Positions 8,099-16,740 of a DNA stretch of 34,484 nucleotides are shown here, one piece after another. This stretch comes from Candidatus Bipolaricaulota bacterium. Lineage in GTDB: Bacteria; Bipolaricaulota; Bipolaricaulia; UBA7950; UBA9294. The notes under the pieces were generated by a model that worked only from the letters and a program-made list of their open reading frames with translations, searched no databases and was not told the DNA's origin. Position 1 is the stretch's first letter; each line of letters opens with the position of its first letter. A program made the translations under genes and the position numbers. The stretch spans positions 1 to 34,484 of the forward strand of contig JAGGSM010000091.1 of the NCBI GenBank assembly GCA_021159105.1, written 5' to 3'.

Positions 8099-10644
8099 CA
8101 ACGATCCTCAAAGGCGGGAGGCTCTTCCTTCGGTTCGGGCTTGCGCTCCACGCGCTCCTCCGGCTCCTTCTCTTGGGTCTGCTCCACCTGCTCCTCGTCT
8201 CTCCTTGCTCTCTCTTCCTCAGAGACTATGCGCCGCAGCTTGTAGCGGCCGCGGTCGTCGATGTCGAGGACCTCCACTTTCACCTTGTCCCCCGGCTTTA
8301 CGACGTCGGAGACCCGTCGCACGTACTCGTCGGAGAGGGCGGAGATGTGGATCAGGCCGGTCACCTCAGGTGTGAGTTCGACAAAGGCACCGTAATCGGT
8401 GGTGTTGGCGATCGTCCCCTCGATGATGTCTCCCACTTTGATCGATGGATCGACCTTCTTCGGGGCGTGGTGTCCGCTGTTGCCGTTTCCGCGGGAGCGC
8501 TTTCCGCCTCCTCCGCGGCCGTGCGCTGGGGCTTCGTCCCAATTGGCGCCCTCGATGACGCGGCGCAGGTCAGGCCGGCCCATCTTGTCCTCGCCGATGA
8601 CCTCGATCGTGATCTCATCCCCCGGCTTGACGATATCTCGCACGTTGTCCACGAATCCCGGTGCGAGGTTGGAGACGTGCACCAACCCTTCGCTTCCGTT
8701 CTTCAGATCGACGAAGGCACCGAAGTCGACGACCCGTGTGACCTTCGTCGTCATCTTAGTGCCGACCTCGATCTCTGCGGTCAGATCCTCGACCCAGCGC
8801 TTAGCCGCCTCGACGGATTCCATGTCCACGCTGGCCAGCTTCACCGTGCCATCGTCCTCGATGTCGATCTGAGCCCCGGTCTCCTCGATGATCTTGCGGA
8901 TCATCTTTCCTCCAGGACCAATTACGAGCCCGATCTTCTCTCGCGGGATGGTGATCGTCTCAAGGCGCGGGGCGTACATCGACAGCTGTTCGCGCGGTTC
9001 AGGGAGGACTTCCTCCATCTTGGCCAGGATCTCCAGGCGGGCTTGCCGCGCCTGTTCGAGCGCCTTTCTCAGCGTCTCGCGTCCGATCCCTCCGACCTTC
9101 ACATCCAGCTGGAAGCCCGTGATCCCATCGCGCGTCCCGATCACCTTGAAGTCCATGTCGCCGTAGTGATCCTCATCTCCCAGGATATCGGTGAGGATGA
9201 CCCGCCTCTGCGTGGATTCATCCTCGATCATCCCCATGGCGATTCCAGCCACCGGCTTCTTTATCGGCACGCCAGCGTCCATCATGGCCAGCGATCCGCT
9301 GCACACGGTCGCCATCGATGAGGACCCGTTCGATTCCAGTATCTCTGACACGATGCGGATTACGTATGGGAACTGATCCTCGTTTGGTAGTACAGCGCGC
9401 AGCCCACCCTCGGCGAGGTAACCGTGCCCAATCGAGCGCCGGCTTGGGGAGCCCATTCGTCCCACTTCTCCGACTGAGTAGGGAGGGAAGTTGTAGTGGA
9501 GCATGAACCGCTTTGTCCCTTCCTTCATCATCTGATCGATGATCTGCTCGTCCCCTCGCGTTGCGCCGAGAGTGGCGATCCCCAGGCTCTGCGTCTCTCC
9601 ACGGGTGAAGATGGCCGAACCATGCGCGCGTGGAAGGACCCCGACCTCGCAGGTGATCTTGCGGATCTCGTCCGGGCGGCGCCCGTCGATGCGCACGCCT
9701 CGATCGAGAACCTGGTTTCGCAGGTAGTCCCGATAGAGATCGTCTGTTATCGCGGCGACCCTCTTCTGCAGGGCGGCTGCTTCCTCAGAGGGCACGGCAT
9801 CCGTGACGATGTTCTCAATGGCGTGGTCGCGCAAGGACTTGACGAAGTCGGCGCGTTCCTTCTTGTTGCCCAAGGAGACGATGCTGGAGAACTCCGGCCC
9901 GATCAGCGCGGCCACCCGCTCGCGCAGGGATGAGTCCTCCTGAGGCGCAGCTGGAATCTCCTTCTTCACTGGGTGAACCTGCGCCACAAAGCGCTCCTGC
10001 AGCTCAACCAGCTGCTGGATCACCTCGTGCGCCACGCCGATGGAGGTAACAACTTCCTCCTCTGAGAGTTCGTCCATCAATCCTTCGACCATGGTCACCG
10101 TCTGCTTCGTTCCGGCGACCGTGATCTCCATGCTCCCCTCTTCCTGCACCTCGGCCCCAGGGTTCACGACGAACTCGCCGTCCTTGTACCCCACCTGCAC
10201 GCCGGCGATCGGGCCGTTGAACGGCGCCTCCGAGATCATCAGCGCCGCCGATGCCCCCAGGATGCTCAGCATGCTCGGTGAGCAATCGATCTCCGCTGAG
10301 AGGACAGTGGCGACGATCTGCACCTCGTCCTTGTACCCCTCCGGGAAGAGGGGGCGGATCGGCCGGTCGATCATCCGCGCGCTGAGAATGGCCACGTCGC
10401 TCGGGCGACCCTCGCGCTTGAAGAAGCCACCGGGGATCTTCCCGCTGGCGTAGAACCGCTCCTCATAGTCGACGCGGAGCGGGAAATAGTCGATATCCTC
10501 CCTGCTGTCCTGTACACACACCGTCACCAATACACGCGTATCTCCATAGCTTGCCAGCACTGCACCGCTCGCCTGTTTAGCGAGCCTCCCTGTCTCCAGG
10601 GAAAACTGTTTACCATTGATCTCTATACTTTCCTTTATTACCAT
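8095..10644 (-). CDS. pnp: Polyribonucleotide nucleotidyltransferase with two S1 domains
   Basis: Phosphorolytic 3'-5' exoribonuclease of RNA decay. At 849 residues it is well above the usual length of about 700. Order: two RNase PH cores with the helical linker (FFKREGRPSD in the first, FPPYSVGEVGRMG in the second), a KH domain near 563-622 with GPGGKMIRKI, a first S1 domain near 625-692 (DFGAFVDLKNGSEGLVHVS), a Gly/Arg-rich linker near 693-734, a second S1 near 735-803 (DYGAFVELTPEVTGLIHIS), and a charged Glu/Lys/Arg tail. A single S1 is normal, so the second copy is a real extension. The start lies seven bases after rpsO, with AGAGGAG inside the rpsO end. Confidence 0.97.
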   Translation of the reverse strand: MVIKESIEINGKQFSLETGRLAKQASGAVLASYGDTRVLVTVCVQDSREDIDYFPLRVDYEERFYASGKIPGGFFKREGRPSDVAILSARMIDRPIRPLFPEGYKDEVQIVATVLSAEIDCSPSMLSILGASAALMISEAPFNGPIAGVQVGYKDGEFVVNPGAEVQEEGSMEITVAGTKQTVTMVEGLMDELSEEEVVTSIGVAHEVIQQLVELQERFVAQVHPVKKEIPAAPQEDSSLRERVAALIGPEFSSIVSLGNKKERADFVKSLRDHAIENIVTDAVPSEEAAALQKRVAAITDDLYRDYLRNQVLDRGVRIDGRRPDEIRKITCEVGVLPRAHGSAIFTRGETQSLGIATLGATRGDEQIIDQMMKEGTKRFMLHYNFPPYSVGEVGRMGSPSRRSIGHGYLAEGGLRAVLPNEDQFPYVIRIVSEILESNGSSSMATVCSGSLAMMDAGVPIKKPVAGIAMGMIEDESTQRRVILTDILGDEDHYGDMDFKVIGTRDGITGFQLDVKVGGIGRETLRKALEQARQARLEILAKMEEVLPEPREQLSMYAPRLETITIPREKIGLVIGPGGKMIRKIIEETGAQIDIEDDGTVKLASVDMESVEAAKRWVEDLTAEIEVGTKMTTKVTRVVDFGAFVDLKNGSEGLVHVSNLAPGFVDNVRDIVKPGDEITIEVIGEDKMGRPDLRRVIEGANWDEAPAHGRGGGGKRSRGNGNSGHHAPKKVDPSIKVGDIIEGTIANTTDYGAFVELTPEVTGLIHISALSDEYVRRVSDVVKPGDKVKVEVLDIDDRGRYKLRRIVSEEERARRDEEQVEQTQEKEPEERVERKPEPKEEPPAFEDRW

Positions 10645-10651
10645 CTCGTTA

Positions 10652-10924
10652 CTAGACTCCTCTGATTCCTAGGCTCTGAATCAATTCTTTGTATCCTGCG
10701 AGGTCGTGTCGTTTTACGTACTTCATCAGCCGGCGTCTCTGGCCGACCATCTTTCGCAGGCCTCGCTGAGAGCTAAAATCCTTGCGGTGGACGTTTAGGT
10801 GCTCGGTGAGCTCTCTGATCTTCTCGGTGAGCAGGGCGATCTGTACCTCTGCTGATCCCGTGTCCTTTTCACTCTGTCCGTACTTCTTTGCGATTTCTTC
10901 CTTCTTTTCCCGCGTTAGACTCAT
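10652..10924 (-). CDS. rpsO: 30S ribosomal protein S15
   Basis: S15 binds 16S rRNA helices in the central domain of the small subunit. The 90 residues match the family almost end to end: TREKKEEIAKKYG, DTGSAEVQIALLTEKI, LTEHLNVHRKDFSSQRGL, and QRRRLMKYVKRHD. The ATG at 10924 follows GAAGGAGGAAGA, a strong ribosome binding site; the longer in-frame extension upstream is not protein-like. rpsO-pnp is a very widespread pair. S15 often represses its own mRNA through the leader; the 104-base gap upstream could hold such a structure, but I could not define one. Confidence 0.97.
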   Translation of the reverse strand: MSLTREKKEEIAKKYGQSEKDTGSAEVQIALLTEKIRELTEHLNVHRKDFSSQRGLRKMVGQRRRLMKYVKRHDLAGYKELIQSLGIRGV

Positions 10925-11028
10925 TCTTCCTCCTTCTCTCCCGCATCCGAGGGAGGGATTGCCCCGTCTCCCAGAAAGGGATCGAAAAATACGTTTCTCG
11001 CCCGCAGCACCATGCCGCAGGGCACTGA

Positions 11029-12309
11029 TCAATTGGGGGCGATGCTCCCAAACCTGTTGACTACTTCGTACTTCACCCTCTCCTCATCTATCGTGAGGAG
11101 CTCTCCATCCCGCAGCAGGAACTCCCCTGCAACGAGCACATCTGTCACGTTCCTGGCGTGCGCGGCATAGACCAGGGCCGAGAACGGCTCGTACGCTGGC
11201 ACTGTGTCTACTCCATCCAGACGCACGAGAACTATATCAGCGTCTTCACCAACTGCGATCCTGCGTGCCCCCATTCCAAGGGCATCCGCCCCGTTCTCCG
11301 TGGCCATTCTCGCCACCTGCCTTGCTGGAAGGGCCGTTGGATCCTCCAATGCTGCCTTCTGTAACAGAGACGCCATCCGCATCTCTTCGAGCATGTCCTG
11401 GCTGTTGTTCGACGCTGCCCCGTCAGTTCCCAGGGCGACGTTCACCCCAGCGCTCAGTAATGATACAACAGGGGCATGACCGTTTCCCAGCTTGGCGTTA
11501 CTCTTCGGGCAGTGGACGGCTGTTACAGAGCGCTGCGCGAGCAGCCGTATCTCCTCTTCGTTCACGTGCACGCAGTGGGCGGCGATCGTCGGAACGGAGA
11601 AGACGCCCAGGTCATCCAGCGCTGTAACGGGTGAATGACCCCAATTCTTCATCGACCATTCCACCTCCGCGCGCGTCTCGCACAGATGAATGTGCAACGG
11701 GACATGCTCTTCGCGTGCCAAAGCGGTCGCCGCTCTCCATACATCGCGACCGCAGGTGTAGATGGCGTGCGGGCTGATCGCTGTCCTGATCCTCCCGTGG
11801 GATGAGCCGTGATAGTCCTTCACCACTTCGCGCGCCTTGGAGATCTCATCCTTCCCGTGCTGATCGAGGCGATGTGCCACGATTCCGTAGGAGAGGGTCC
11901 CGCGCATGCCCGCCTCGCTGACGGCCCGCGCGATGGAGTCGGTGTGGAAATACATGTCCGCGATCTGTGTCGTTCCGGATCTTAGCATCTCGGCGAGGCT
12001 GAGGAGGGATCCCCAGTAGACATCATCGTCGGTCAGCCTCTTCTCAGCCGGCCAGATGTGATCGTGCAACCATGTGTCGAGGGAAATGTCATCCGCCAGG
12101 CCGCGAAAGAGGCTCATTGGAATGTGGGTGTGCGCGTTTACGAACCCGGGCAGGGCAAACTTCCCCTTCCCATCGATAACCGTGTCCCCAGGCAGCTCTT
12201 GAATAGCCTCTTCAGTTACCGCAGAGATAACCCCGTCTTCGATGCGCAGGTTGACGCTCTTTACTGATCCTTCTTCGTCGACAACGACATTCTTAATGAC
12301 GATTCCCAT
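11029..12309 (-). CDS. mtaD: 5-methylthioadenosine/S-adenosylhomocysteine deaminase
   Basis: Metal-dependent amidohydrolase that deaminates methylthioadenosine and S-adenosylhomocysteine, salvaging by-products of SAM use. Metal ligands and family signatures are visible: HTHIPMSLFRGLADD, HIHLCET, AAHCVHV, CPKSNAKLGNG and GTDGAASNNSQDM; the last is characteristic of this subfamily rather than of guanine deaminase or cytosine deaminase. The start at 12309 gives 426 residues and the usual N-terminus (IVIKNVVV). An ATG at 12330 would add seven residues and lies nine bases after a perfect -10 box. The gene has its own divergent promoter and ends 104 bases before rpsO. Confidence 0.9.
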   Translation of the reverse strand: MGIVIKNVVVDEEGSVKSVNLRIEDGVISAVTEEAIQELPGDTVIDGKGKFALPGFVNAHTHIPMSLFRGLADDISLDTWLHDHIWPAEKRLTDDDVYWGSLLSLAEMLRSGTTQIADMYFHTDSIARAVSEAGMRGTLSYGIVAHRLDQHGKDEISKAREVVKDYHGSSHGRIRTAISPHAIYTCGRDVWRAATALAREEHVPLHIHLCETRAEVEWSMKNWGHSPVTALDDLGVFSVPTIAAHCVHVNEEEIRLLAQRSVTAVHCPKSNAKLGNGHAPVVSLLSAGVNVALGTDGAASNNSQDMLEEMRMASLLQKAALEDPTALPARQVARMATENGADALGMGARRIAVGEDADIVLVRLDGVDTVPAYEPFSALVYAAHARNVTDVLVAGEFLLRDGELLTIDEERVKYEVVNRFGSIAPN

Positions 12310-12339
12310 TGACTGTTCTTCTTTTCCCATCTGAAGGCA

Positions 12340-12368
12340 ATTATAGCCGTAATCTACAATGCCCGCAA
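12340..12368 (-). promoter_or_regulatory. Promoter of mtaD
   Basis: On the minus strand, TTGCGG (12368-12363), 17 bases, then a perfect TATAAT (12345-12340). Initiation is expected near 12333, only about three bases before the ATG at 12330 and 24 bases before the preferred ATG at 12309. Confidence 0.75.
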
Positions 12369-12407
12369 TGAAGTGGCGGCGCATCCTCGGCCTCACGTGG
12401 TCGCTTC

Positions 12408-12416
12408 TGATATAAT
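12408..12416 (+). promoter_or_regulatory. Extended -10 promoter of yraN-comM
   Basis: TGATATAAT is a perfect -10 box with the TGn extension; there is no good -35. Initiation would be near 12423, just before the yraN ATG at 12426, giving an almost leaderless mRNA. Confidence 0.72.
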
Positions 12417-12425
12417 GGAGAGCAG

Positions 12426-12797
12426 ATGATGAACAGAGGGGAACGGATCGGCAAAGAAGGGGAGAAGATTGCCTGCGAGTACCTGCAGGAGCACGGGTAC
12501 GCGCTGATCGAGCGGAACTGGCGCTGTCCATTCGGGGAGATCGACATCATCGCCCGCGATGGGGACACGCTTGCCTTCGTGGAGGTGAAGCGTCGCTCGG
12601 CGTCAGGATACGGTGGGGCTGACGGCGCGCTCACTCTCCATAAGCGGCGCAGGATCATCGCTGCAGCAAGGATGTACCTGTCGGAGGTGGAGAGCGATCT
12701 TCCCGTCAGGTTCGATCTCGTCGCGATAGAGAAGGGAAGATTGACGCTGTTGAAGAGCGCATTTGAATTGGAGGACCGGTGTACTCCCGCCTTGTGA
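12426..12797 (+). CDS. yraN: YraN/UPF0102 family nuclease-like protein
   Basis: Small protein (123 residues) with the restriction-endonuclease-like fold of the UPF0102 family. The N-terminal GKEGEKIACEYLQEHGY and the core GEIDIIARDGDTLAFVEVKRR, with its Glu-Asp...Glu-x-Lys arrangement, are diagnostic. Its exact role is not settled. Two ATG codons mark the start; GGAG lies five bases upstream but may fall partly before the predicted transcription start. It overlaps comM by 19 bases. YraN next to a ComM-type ATPase is a common pairing, which hints at a DNA-processing role. Confidence 0.92.
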   Translation: MMNRGERIGKEGEKIACEYLQEHGYALIERNWRCPFGEIDIIARDGDTLAFVEVKRRSASGYGGADGALTLHKRRRIIAAARMYLSEVESDLPVRFDLVAIEKGRLTLLKSAFELEDRCTPAL

Positions 12798-14311
12798 GTA
12801 GCGTCGTCGTGGGGATCGACGCGCGCAGCGTGGAGATCCAGTGCGATGTCACCGGAGGGTTGCCGGCGTTTCAGGTGGTCGGCCTGCCGGAGAAGGAGGT
12901 GAGTGAGAGCCGGGAACGGGTGCGCTCAGCGATCAAGAACTCCGGGTTTACCTTTCCTGCGAAGCGCATCACCGCCAACCTCGCCCCGGCCGATCTGCGC
13001 AAGGAAGGGGTCGGGTTCGATCTCCCCATCGCTCTGGCGATCCTCCTCGCCTCGGAGCAGATCGTATCGACCGGGCGCAAGTACGTCATTGTCGGCGAGC
13101 TGTCTCTAAATGGGGAGGTCCGTCACGTCCCTGGTGTCCTTCCGATCGCTATGCACGCCGCTCGCGGTGGGTATGATGGGCTGATCGTCCCCAAGGAGGA
13201 CGCGATCGAGGCGGCCCTCGTCGATGGTGTTCCTGTCTATCCGGTGTCCGATTTGGCGGAGGCAGCGGCGTTCATCGCTGGTCTCCTCGATATCGACCGG
13301 TTCGTCGTCGATCGAGAGGCGCTCCTGGAGCATGCCTACATCCCCGCTCAGGTTGATCTCTCCGATGTGAAGGGGCAGGAGATGGCCAAACGTGCCTTGG
13401 AGATCTCCGCTGCCGGAGGGCATAACCTGGTGATGAGCGGCCCGCCCGGGGCAGGGAAGAGCATGTTAGCCCATGCCCTTCCCGGTATCTTGCCTTCACT
13501 GTCCTTTGCGGAGGCATTGGAGGTGACGCGTATTTACAGCATCGCCGGCCTCCTTGAACCGCAGACCCCGCTCATCACTACACCTCCGTTTCGCGCTCCG
13601 CATCACACGATCTCCTATGCCGGCATGGTTGGCGGTGGACACGGCATGCCTGGCCCGGGGGAGATCACCCTCGCCCATCATGGCGTCCTCTTTCTGGATG
13701 AGATGCCGGAGTTCGACCGGCGAGTGCTGGAGACGCTCCGCCAACCGCTCGAGGATCGCTCGATCCTGCTATCGCGCGCCGGTGTCTCCGTCCGCTATCC
13801 GGCCAACTTCACCCTTGTTGGGGCGATGAATCCCTGCCCGTGTGGGCACCTCGGCGATCATACCCATCCCTGCACGTGCACGCCAAGCGAGATCAGGCGC
13901 TATCGCAAGCGCCTCTCCGGCCCGTTCCTCGATCGCGTCGATCTGTTCGTCGAGGTGCCGCGACTGACAACGCAGGAACTGACGTCCCGGCCGCGTGGGG
14001 AGAGGTCCGTCACGGTGCAAGAGAGGGTGAAGAGGGCGAGGCAGATCCAGCTCGAGCGGTTCAGTGGCAACCCTGGCCGGTTCACCAATGCGCTGATGTC
14101 CAGTAAGGAAATAGAGAAGTACTGCAATCTCGACAAGGAGGGGAAGGATCTCATCGAGCTTGCCATCACGCGCCTCGCCTTGAGCGCTCGCGCCTACACG
14201 CGTACACTGAAGGTAGCGCGCACGATCGCTGATCTCGATGGTTCATCGCACATCACGAGCGCGCACCTGGCGGAAGCGATTCAGTACCGTGCAAACGATG
14301 ATGTACTATAG
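12779..14311 (+). CDS. comM: ComM-like Mg-chelatase-family AAA+ ATPase
   Basis: AAA+ protein related to ComM (YifB), a helicase that promotes branch migration during natural transformation. It is 510 residues: an N-terminal Lon-like fold domain (VGLPEKEVSESRERVRSA, KRITANLAPADLRKEG), Walker A GPPGAGKS near 221-228, FRAPHHTISYAGMVGGG, Walker B GVLFLDEMPEF near 302, a cysteine cluster NPCPCGH...CTC near 350-368, and a C-terminal helical domain. The GTG start at 12779 is six bases after GGAGG. Presence of comM alone does not prove competence. Confidence 0.94.
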   Translation: MYSRLVSSVVVGIDARSVEIQCDVTGGLPAFQVVGLPEKEVSESRERVRSAIKNSGFTFPAKRITANLAPADLRKEGVGFDLPIALAILLASEQIVSTGRKYVIVGELSLNGEVRHVPGVLPIAMHAARGGYDGLIVPKEDAIEAALVDGVPVYPVSDLAEAAAFIAGLLDIDRFVVDREALLEHAYIPAQVDLSDVKGQEMAKRALEISAAGGHNLVMSGPPGAGKSMLAHALPGILPSLSFAEALEVTRIYSIAGLLEPQTPLITTPPFRAPHHTISYAGMVGGGHGMPGPGEITLAHHGVLFLDEMPEFDRRVLETLRQPLEDRSILLSRAGVSVRYPANFTLVGAMNPCPCGHLGDHTHPCTCTPSEIRRYRKRLSGPFLDRVDLFVEVPRLTTQELTSRPRGERSVTVQERVKRARQIQLERFSGNPGRFTNALMSSKEIEKYCNLDKEGKDLIELAITRLALSARAYTRTLKVARTIADLDGSSHITSAHLAEAIQYRANDDVL

Positions 14312-14324
14312 CTGCGCATCTGGA

Positions 14325-14404
14325 GGAATGAACTGCCCCGCCGTAAGCACGCGGTGTATCAAGAAGCTTCGTAAGAAGCACGCTCCGTGGCGCGGGGAAT
14401 GAAC
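14325..14404 (+). other. Structured intergenic element between comM and bamA
   Basis: The 200-base gap after comM contains an element framed by a 9-base direct repeat GGAATGAAC (14325-14333 and 14396-14404). Between them CCCCGC (14336-14341) pairs with GCGGGG (14392-14397), CGCGG can pair with CCGTG inside, and the tip is GCTTC-GTAA-GAAGC (14366-14379), a five-bp hairpin with a GNRA-type loop. AAGCACGC also occurs twice. There is no T-run, so it is not a standard terminator. It could be a small structured RNA, a leader for bamA, or a mobile-element remnant; I cannot decide. Confidence 0.4.
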
Positions 14405-14439
14405 CACTGCGGGGGATTCACAGAAAATACACATTGTAT

Positions 14440-14448
14440 TGGTATAGT
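14440..14448 (+). promoter_or_regulatory. Extended -10 promoter of bamA
   Basis: TGGTATAGT carries the TGn extension before TATAGT; no good -35 is visible. Initiation near 14455 would give a leader of about 57 bases that includes the strong ribosome binding site TTAAGGAGGAG at 14499-14509. Confidence 0.5.
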
Positions 14449-14511
14449 TACTGGCTGTGTGGCTCTCGTACAAGGCAGTTTTTTGGCCATCATCCTTAAG
14501 GAGGAGAAGAG

Positions 14512-16677
14512 ATGAGACGCAAGTTATTGCTTATCCTCGGGTGTCTCTTTGTTATCGCGCTGAGCGTCTATGCAACCGAGTTCCCGGTCACCGTGACCGG
14601 TATCGGCATCGATGGAAACGTGAAGATAAAGGCATCTGACATCATGAAGGCTGTCCCCTTTCACAGCGGTGACAAGATCACCTCGGATCAACTGAAGGAC
14701 GCATCGCAGGCGATATACGACCTCGGCTGGTTCAGCGATGTGATCCCTGAGGTCGATGATGCTGGGCTCGTGACCTTCAAGGTGACCGAGAACCCGGTGG
14801 TGAAGAAGATCGAGATCACGGGGAACGTCAACACTGAGCCGTTCAGCATCCTTGGATGGACACTGTTCCGCACGCGCATCATGACGAGCGATAAGGCCCG
14901 CAGCATCCTGCGTGATAAGGGAGTGAAGAAGGGGAAAGTTCTAAACAACAATTCCTTGAAGGATGGGCTGCAGGCGATCATCGATGCCTACGACAAGAAG
15001 GGGTACGCCCTGATCATGATCGGCAAGGTGACGCCAGGGGAGACGCTGTCGATCCAGATCATCGAGGGAAAGATCGAGGCGAACATAGTCACTGGCCTGT
15101 CGACCGTTCCCGAGAAGATCGCTGCGGATATGATCGACCTACCGCTCAACGAGTGCCTGAAGAAGTCCGCTATCCAACGTGTGTTGTCGCGCTTGCAGGG
15201 GGCAGTCTATTTTTCGAAGGTCGACGTCAAGCCGCAGCAGGGGGCGACGCCGGACTCCGTGCGGCTTCTTTGGACGCTGACCGAGCGCAAGCTGATCGAC
15301 GCTCCGGTCACCATCAGCGGGATCGACCTGTCCGGGGTGACGCTCTTTCCACAGGAGATAGCCCAAGGGGCGATCGGCGACCTCCCGCAGGGTGAAATCG
15401 ATAACTACGGGCTCCTCCAGGTCCTGAAAGGCCTGTTCGATCTCTACTATCGGAACGGTTACGTGATGGTGAAGTTCGTTCCTGGGGCGGTCGAGAGCGG
15501 ACGCCTTGCAATTGAGGTTGAAGAGGGGAAGATCGGGAAGATACAAATCAGCGGGAATGATAACACGAAGACGTACGTGATCGAGAAAGTCCTCGGAATC
15601 AAACCGGGTGACATTTTAAATAAGAACAAATTGGCTGTCTCTTACCAGGCATTGATGTCGCTCAAGTACTTCAACTCTGTGAATGTAGAGCCGCAGTGGT
15701 CGGGCGACAGCGTTGTGCTCTCTGTTTCTGTGGTTGAGAACAAGAAGCTTGGTGGGATCAACGGATCTGTGGCCTACTCGCCAGAGAGCGGTGGGCTGGT
15801 TGGAAAACTCGACTACAGCCAGAAGAACCTCCTCGGGACGGGACAAGATCTCAATTTCTCGTTCAGCAGGGGATTGGTGAACGATCAGAGCGCGACCTGG
15901 GACCTTGGCTACAGCACGGTCGCTTTCTTCAAGGACTTCAATCGCGTGGGGGTGGACTTCTATCGCAAGACGGATGAGAAGACCGATGATGAAGGGAACG
16001 CCACGACCATCATCTCCCTCGGAGGCAACGCTTCGGTGAGCTTCCCGATCATGGACTACACAGACATGTCTCTTTCCTACAAACACGAGACCGTTAGTTC
16101 ATCCAATGACTCAGCCTGGCACCCGATAGATTCGATCACGACGGGGATTAGCTATGATGACGTCAATAACCCGCACTTTCCCACCGCGGGTAACAGGCGC
16201 TCACTAAGGCTCGAAAAGGCGGGCGGTTTTGCTCCGGGGCCGAGCTACGCCAAGCTTGATCTGAGCTGGGTCCACTTTGCACCGCTGTACATCAACCTGC
16301 CGTTCGTCTCCGAGCGCGATCAGGTCCTCGCGGTCCGTCTGGCAAGCGGCTGGGGGGTGAACATCCCCTTCTCTCAGGCCTATGATTTCGGTGGGCCGGG
16401 GACAATCCGCGGGACGAGTGCGACCCAGGTTCAGCGCCTGGCCTACGCCAACTTCGAGTACCGTTTGGCGGTGGTGGAAGGCCTCACTGGGACGCTCTTC
16501 CTGGATGCTGGCGTGCCTCTGAATAGGGTGGATCTCTCCGTGGCGAAGGGGTCTTTTGGGATCGAGTTTGGGATCGAGGCAGCTGGGATGTACGTCCGGC
16601 TGGACATGGCGTGGGTCCTGGGGCCGGACATGGGCTGGGTCCCGCACTTCGACTTCGGGTTCAGCCCGATGTTCTAG
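14512..16677 (+). CDS. bamA: Omp85-family outer membrane assembly protein (BamA-like)
   Basis: Outer-membrane beta-barrel insertase. The 721 residues begin with a signal peptide (positively charged MRRK, hydrophobic stretch, likely cut after Ala22 in SVYA-TEF). Several POTRA domains follow up to about residue 410; repeated elements such as VKKIEITGNVNTEPFS and IGKIQISGNDNTKTY mark them. The C-terminal third is barrel: FGGPGTIRGT is the conserved Omp85 lid motif (usually VRGY/IRGF), and the chain ends in an aromatic-alternating strand with terminal Phe (HFDFGFSPMF), the barrel recognition signal. TTAAGGAGGAG precedes the start. A Skp-like gene follows. This strongly implies an outer membrane. 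Confidence 0.93.
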   Translation: MRRKLLLILGCLFVIALSVYATEFPVTVTGIGIDGNVKIKASDIMKAVPFHSGDKITSDQLKDASQAIYDLGWFSDVIPEVDDAGLVTFKVTENPVVKKIEITGNVNTEPFSILGWTLFRTRIMTSDKARSILRDKGVKKGKVLNNNSLKDGLQAIIDAYDKKGYALIMIGKVTPGETLSIQIIEGKIEANIVTGLSTVPEKIAADMIDLPLNECLKKSAIQRVLSRLQGAVYFSKVDVKPQQGATPDSVRLLWTLTERKLIDAPVTISGIDLSGVTLFPQEIAQGAIGDLPQGEIDNYGLLQVLKGLFDLYYRNGYVMVKFVPGAVESGRLAIEVEEGKIGKIQISGNDNTKTYVIEKVLGIKPGDILNKNKLAVSYQALMSLKYFNSVNVEPQWSGDSVVLSVSVVENKKLGGINGSVAYSPESGGLVGKLDYSQKNLLGTGQDLNFSFSRGLVNDQSATWDLGYSTVAFFKDFNRVGVDFYRKTDEKTDDEGNATTIISLGGNASVSFPIMDYTDMSLSYKHETVSSSNDSAWHPIDSITTGISYDDVNNPHFPTAGNRRSLRLEKAGGFAPGPSYAKLDLSWVHFAPLYINLPFVSERDQVLAVRLASGWGVNIPFSQAYDFGGPGTIRGTSATQVQRLAYANFEYRLAVVEGLTGTLFLDAGVPLNRVDLSVAKGSFGIEFGIEAAGMYVRLDMAWVLGPDMGWVPHFDFGFSPMF

Positions 16678-16678
16678 G

Positions 16679-16707
16679 ATGACAGGAAGAAGAGCAGATC
16701 TTATAAT
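16679..16707 (+). promoter_or_regulatory. Sigma-70-type promoter of the Skp-like gene
   Basis: ATGACA (16679-16684), 17 bases, then a perfect TATAAT (16702-16707), starting two bases after the bamA stop. Initiation near 16714 leaves a short leader with AAAGGAGGAGAAGG before the ATG. Confidence 0.82.
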
Positions 16708-16740
16708 CTCTAGCGTGCTCTTGAAAAAAGGAGGAGAAGG

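Noticed and set aside
8089..9321. Long plus-strand open frame (410 codons) opposite pnp
   Set aside because: Lies wholly antisense to PNPase and the start of the M16 gene, has no ribosome binding site, and its Leu/Arg/His/Asp-rich translation has no motif; a codon-bias shadow.
10925..11028. rpsO promoter or S15 autoregulatory pseudoknot
   Set aside because: An A+T patch near 10985-10997 has no matching -35, and I could not draw a consistent fold.
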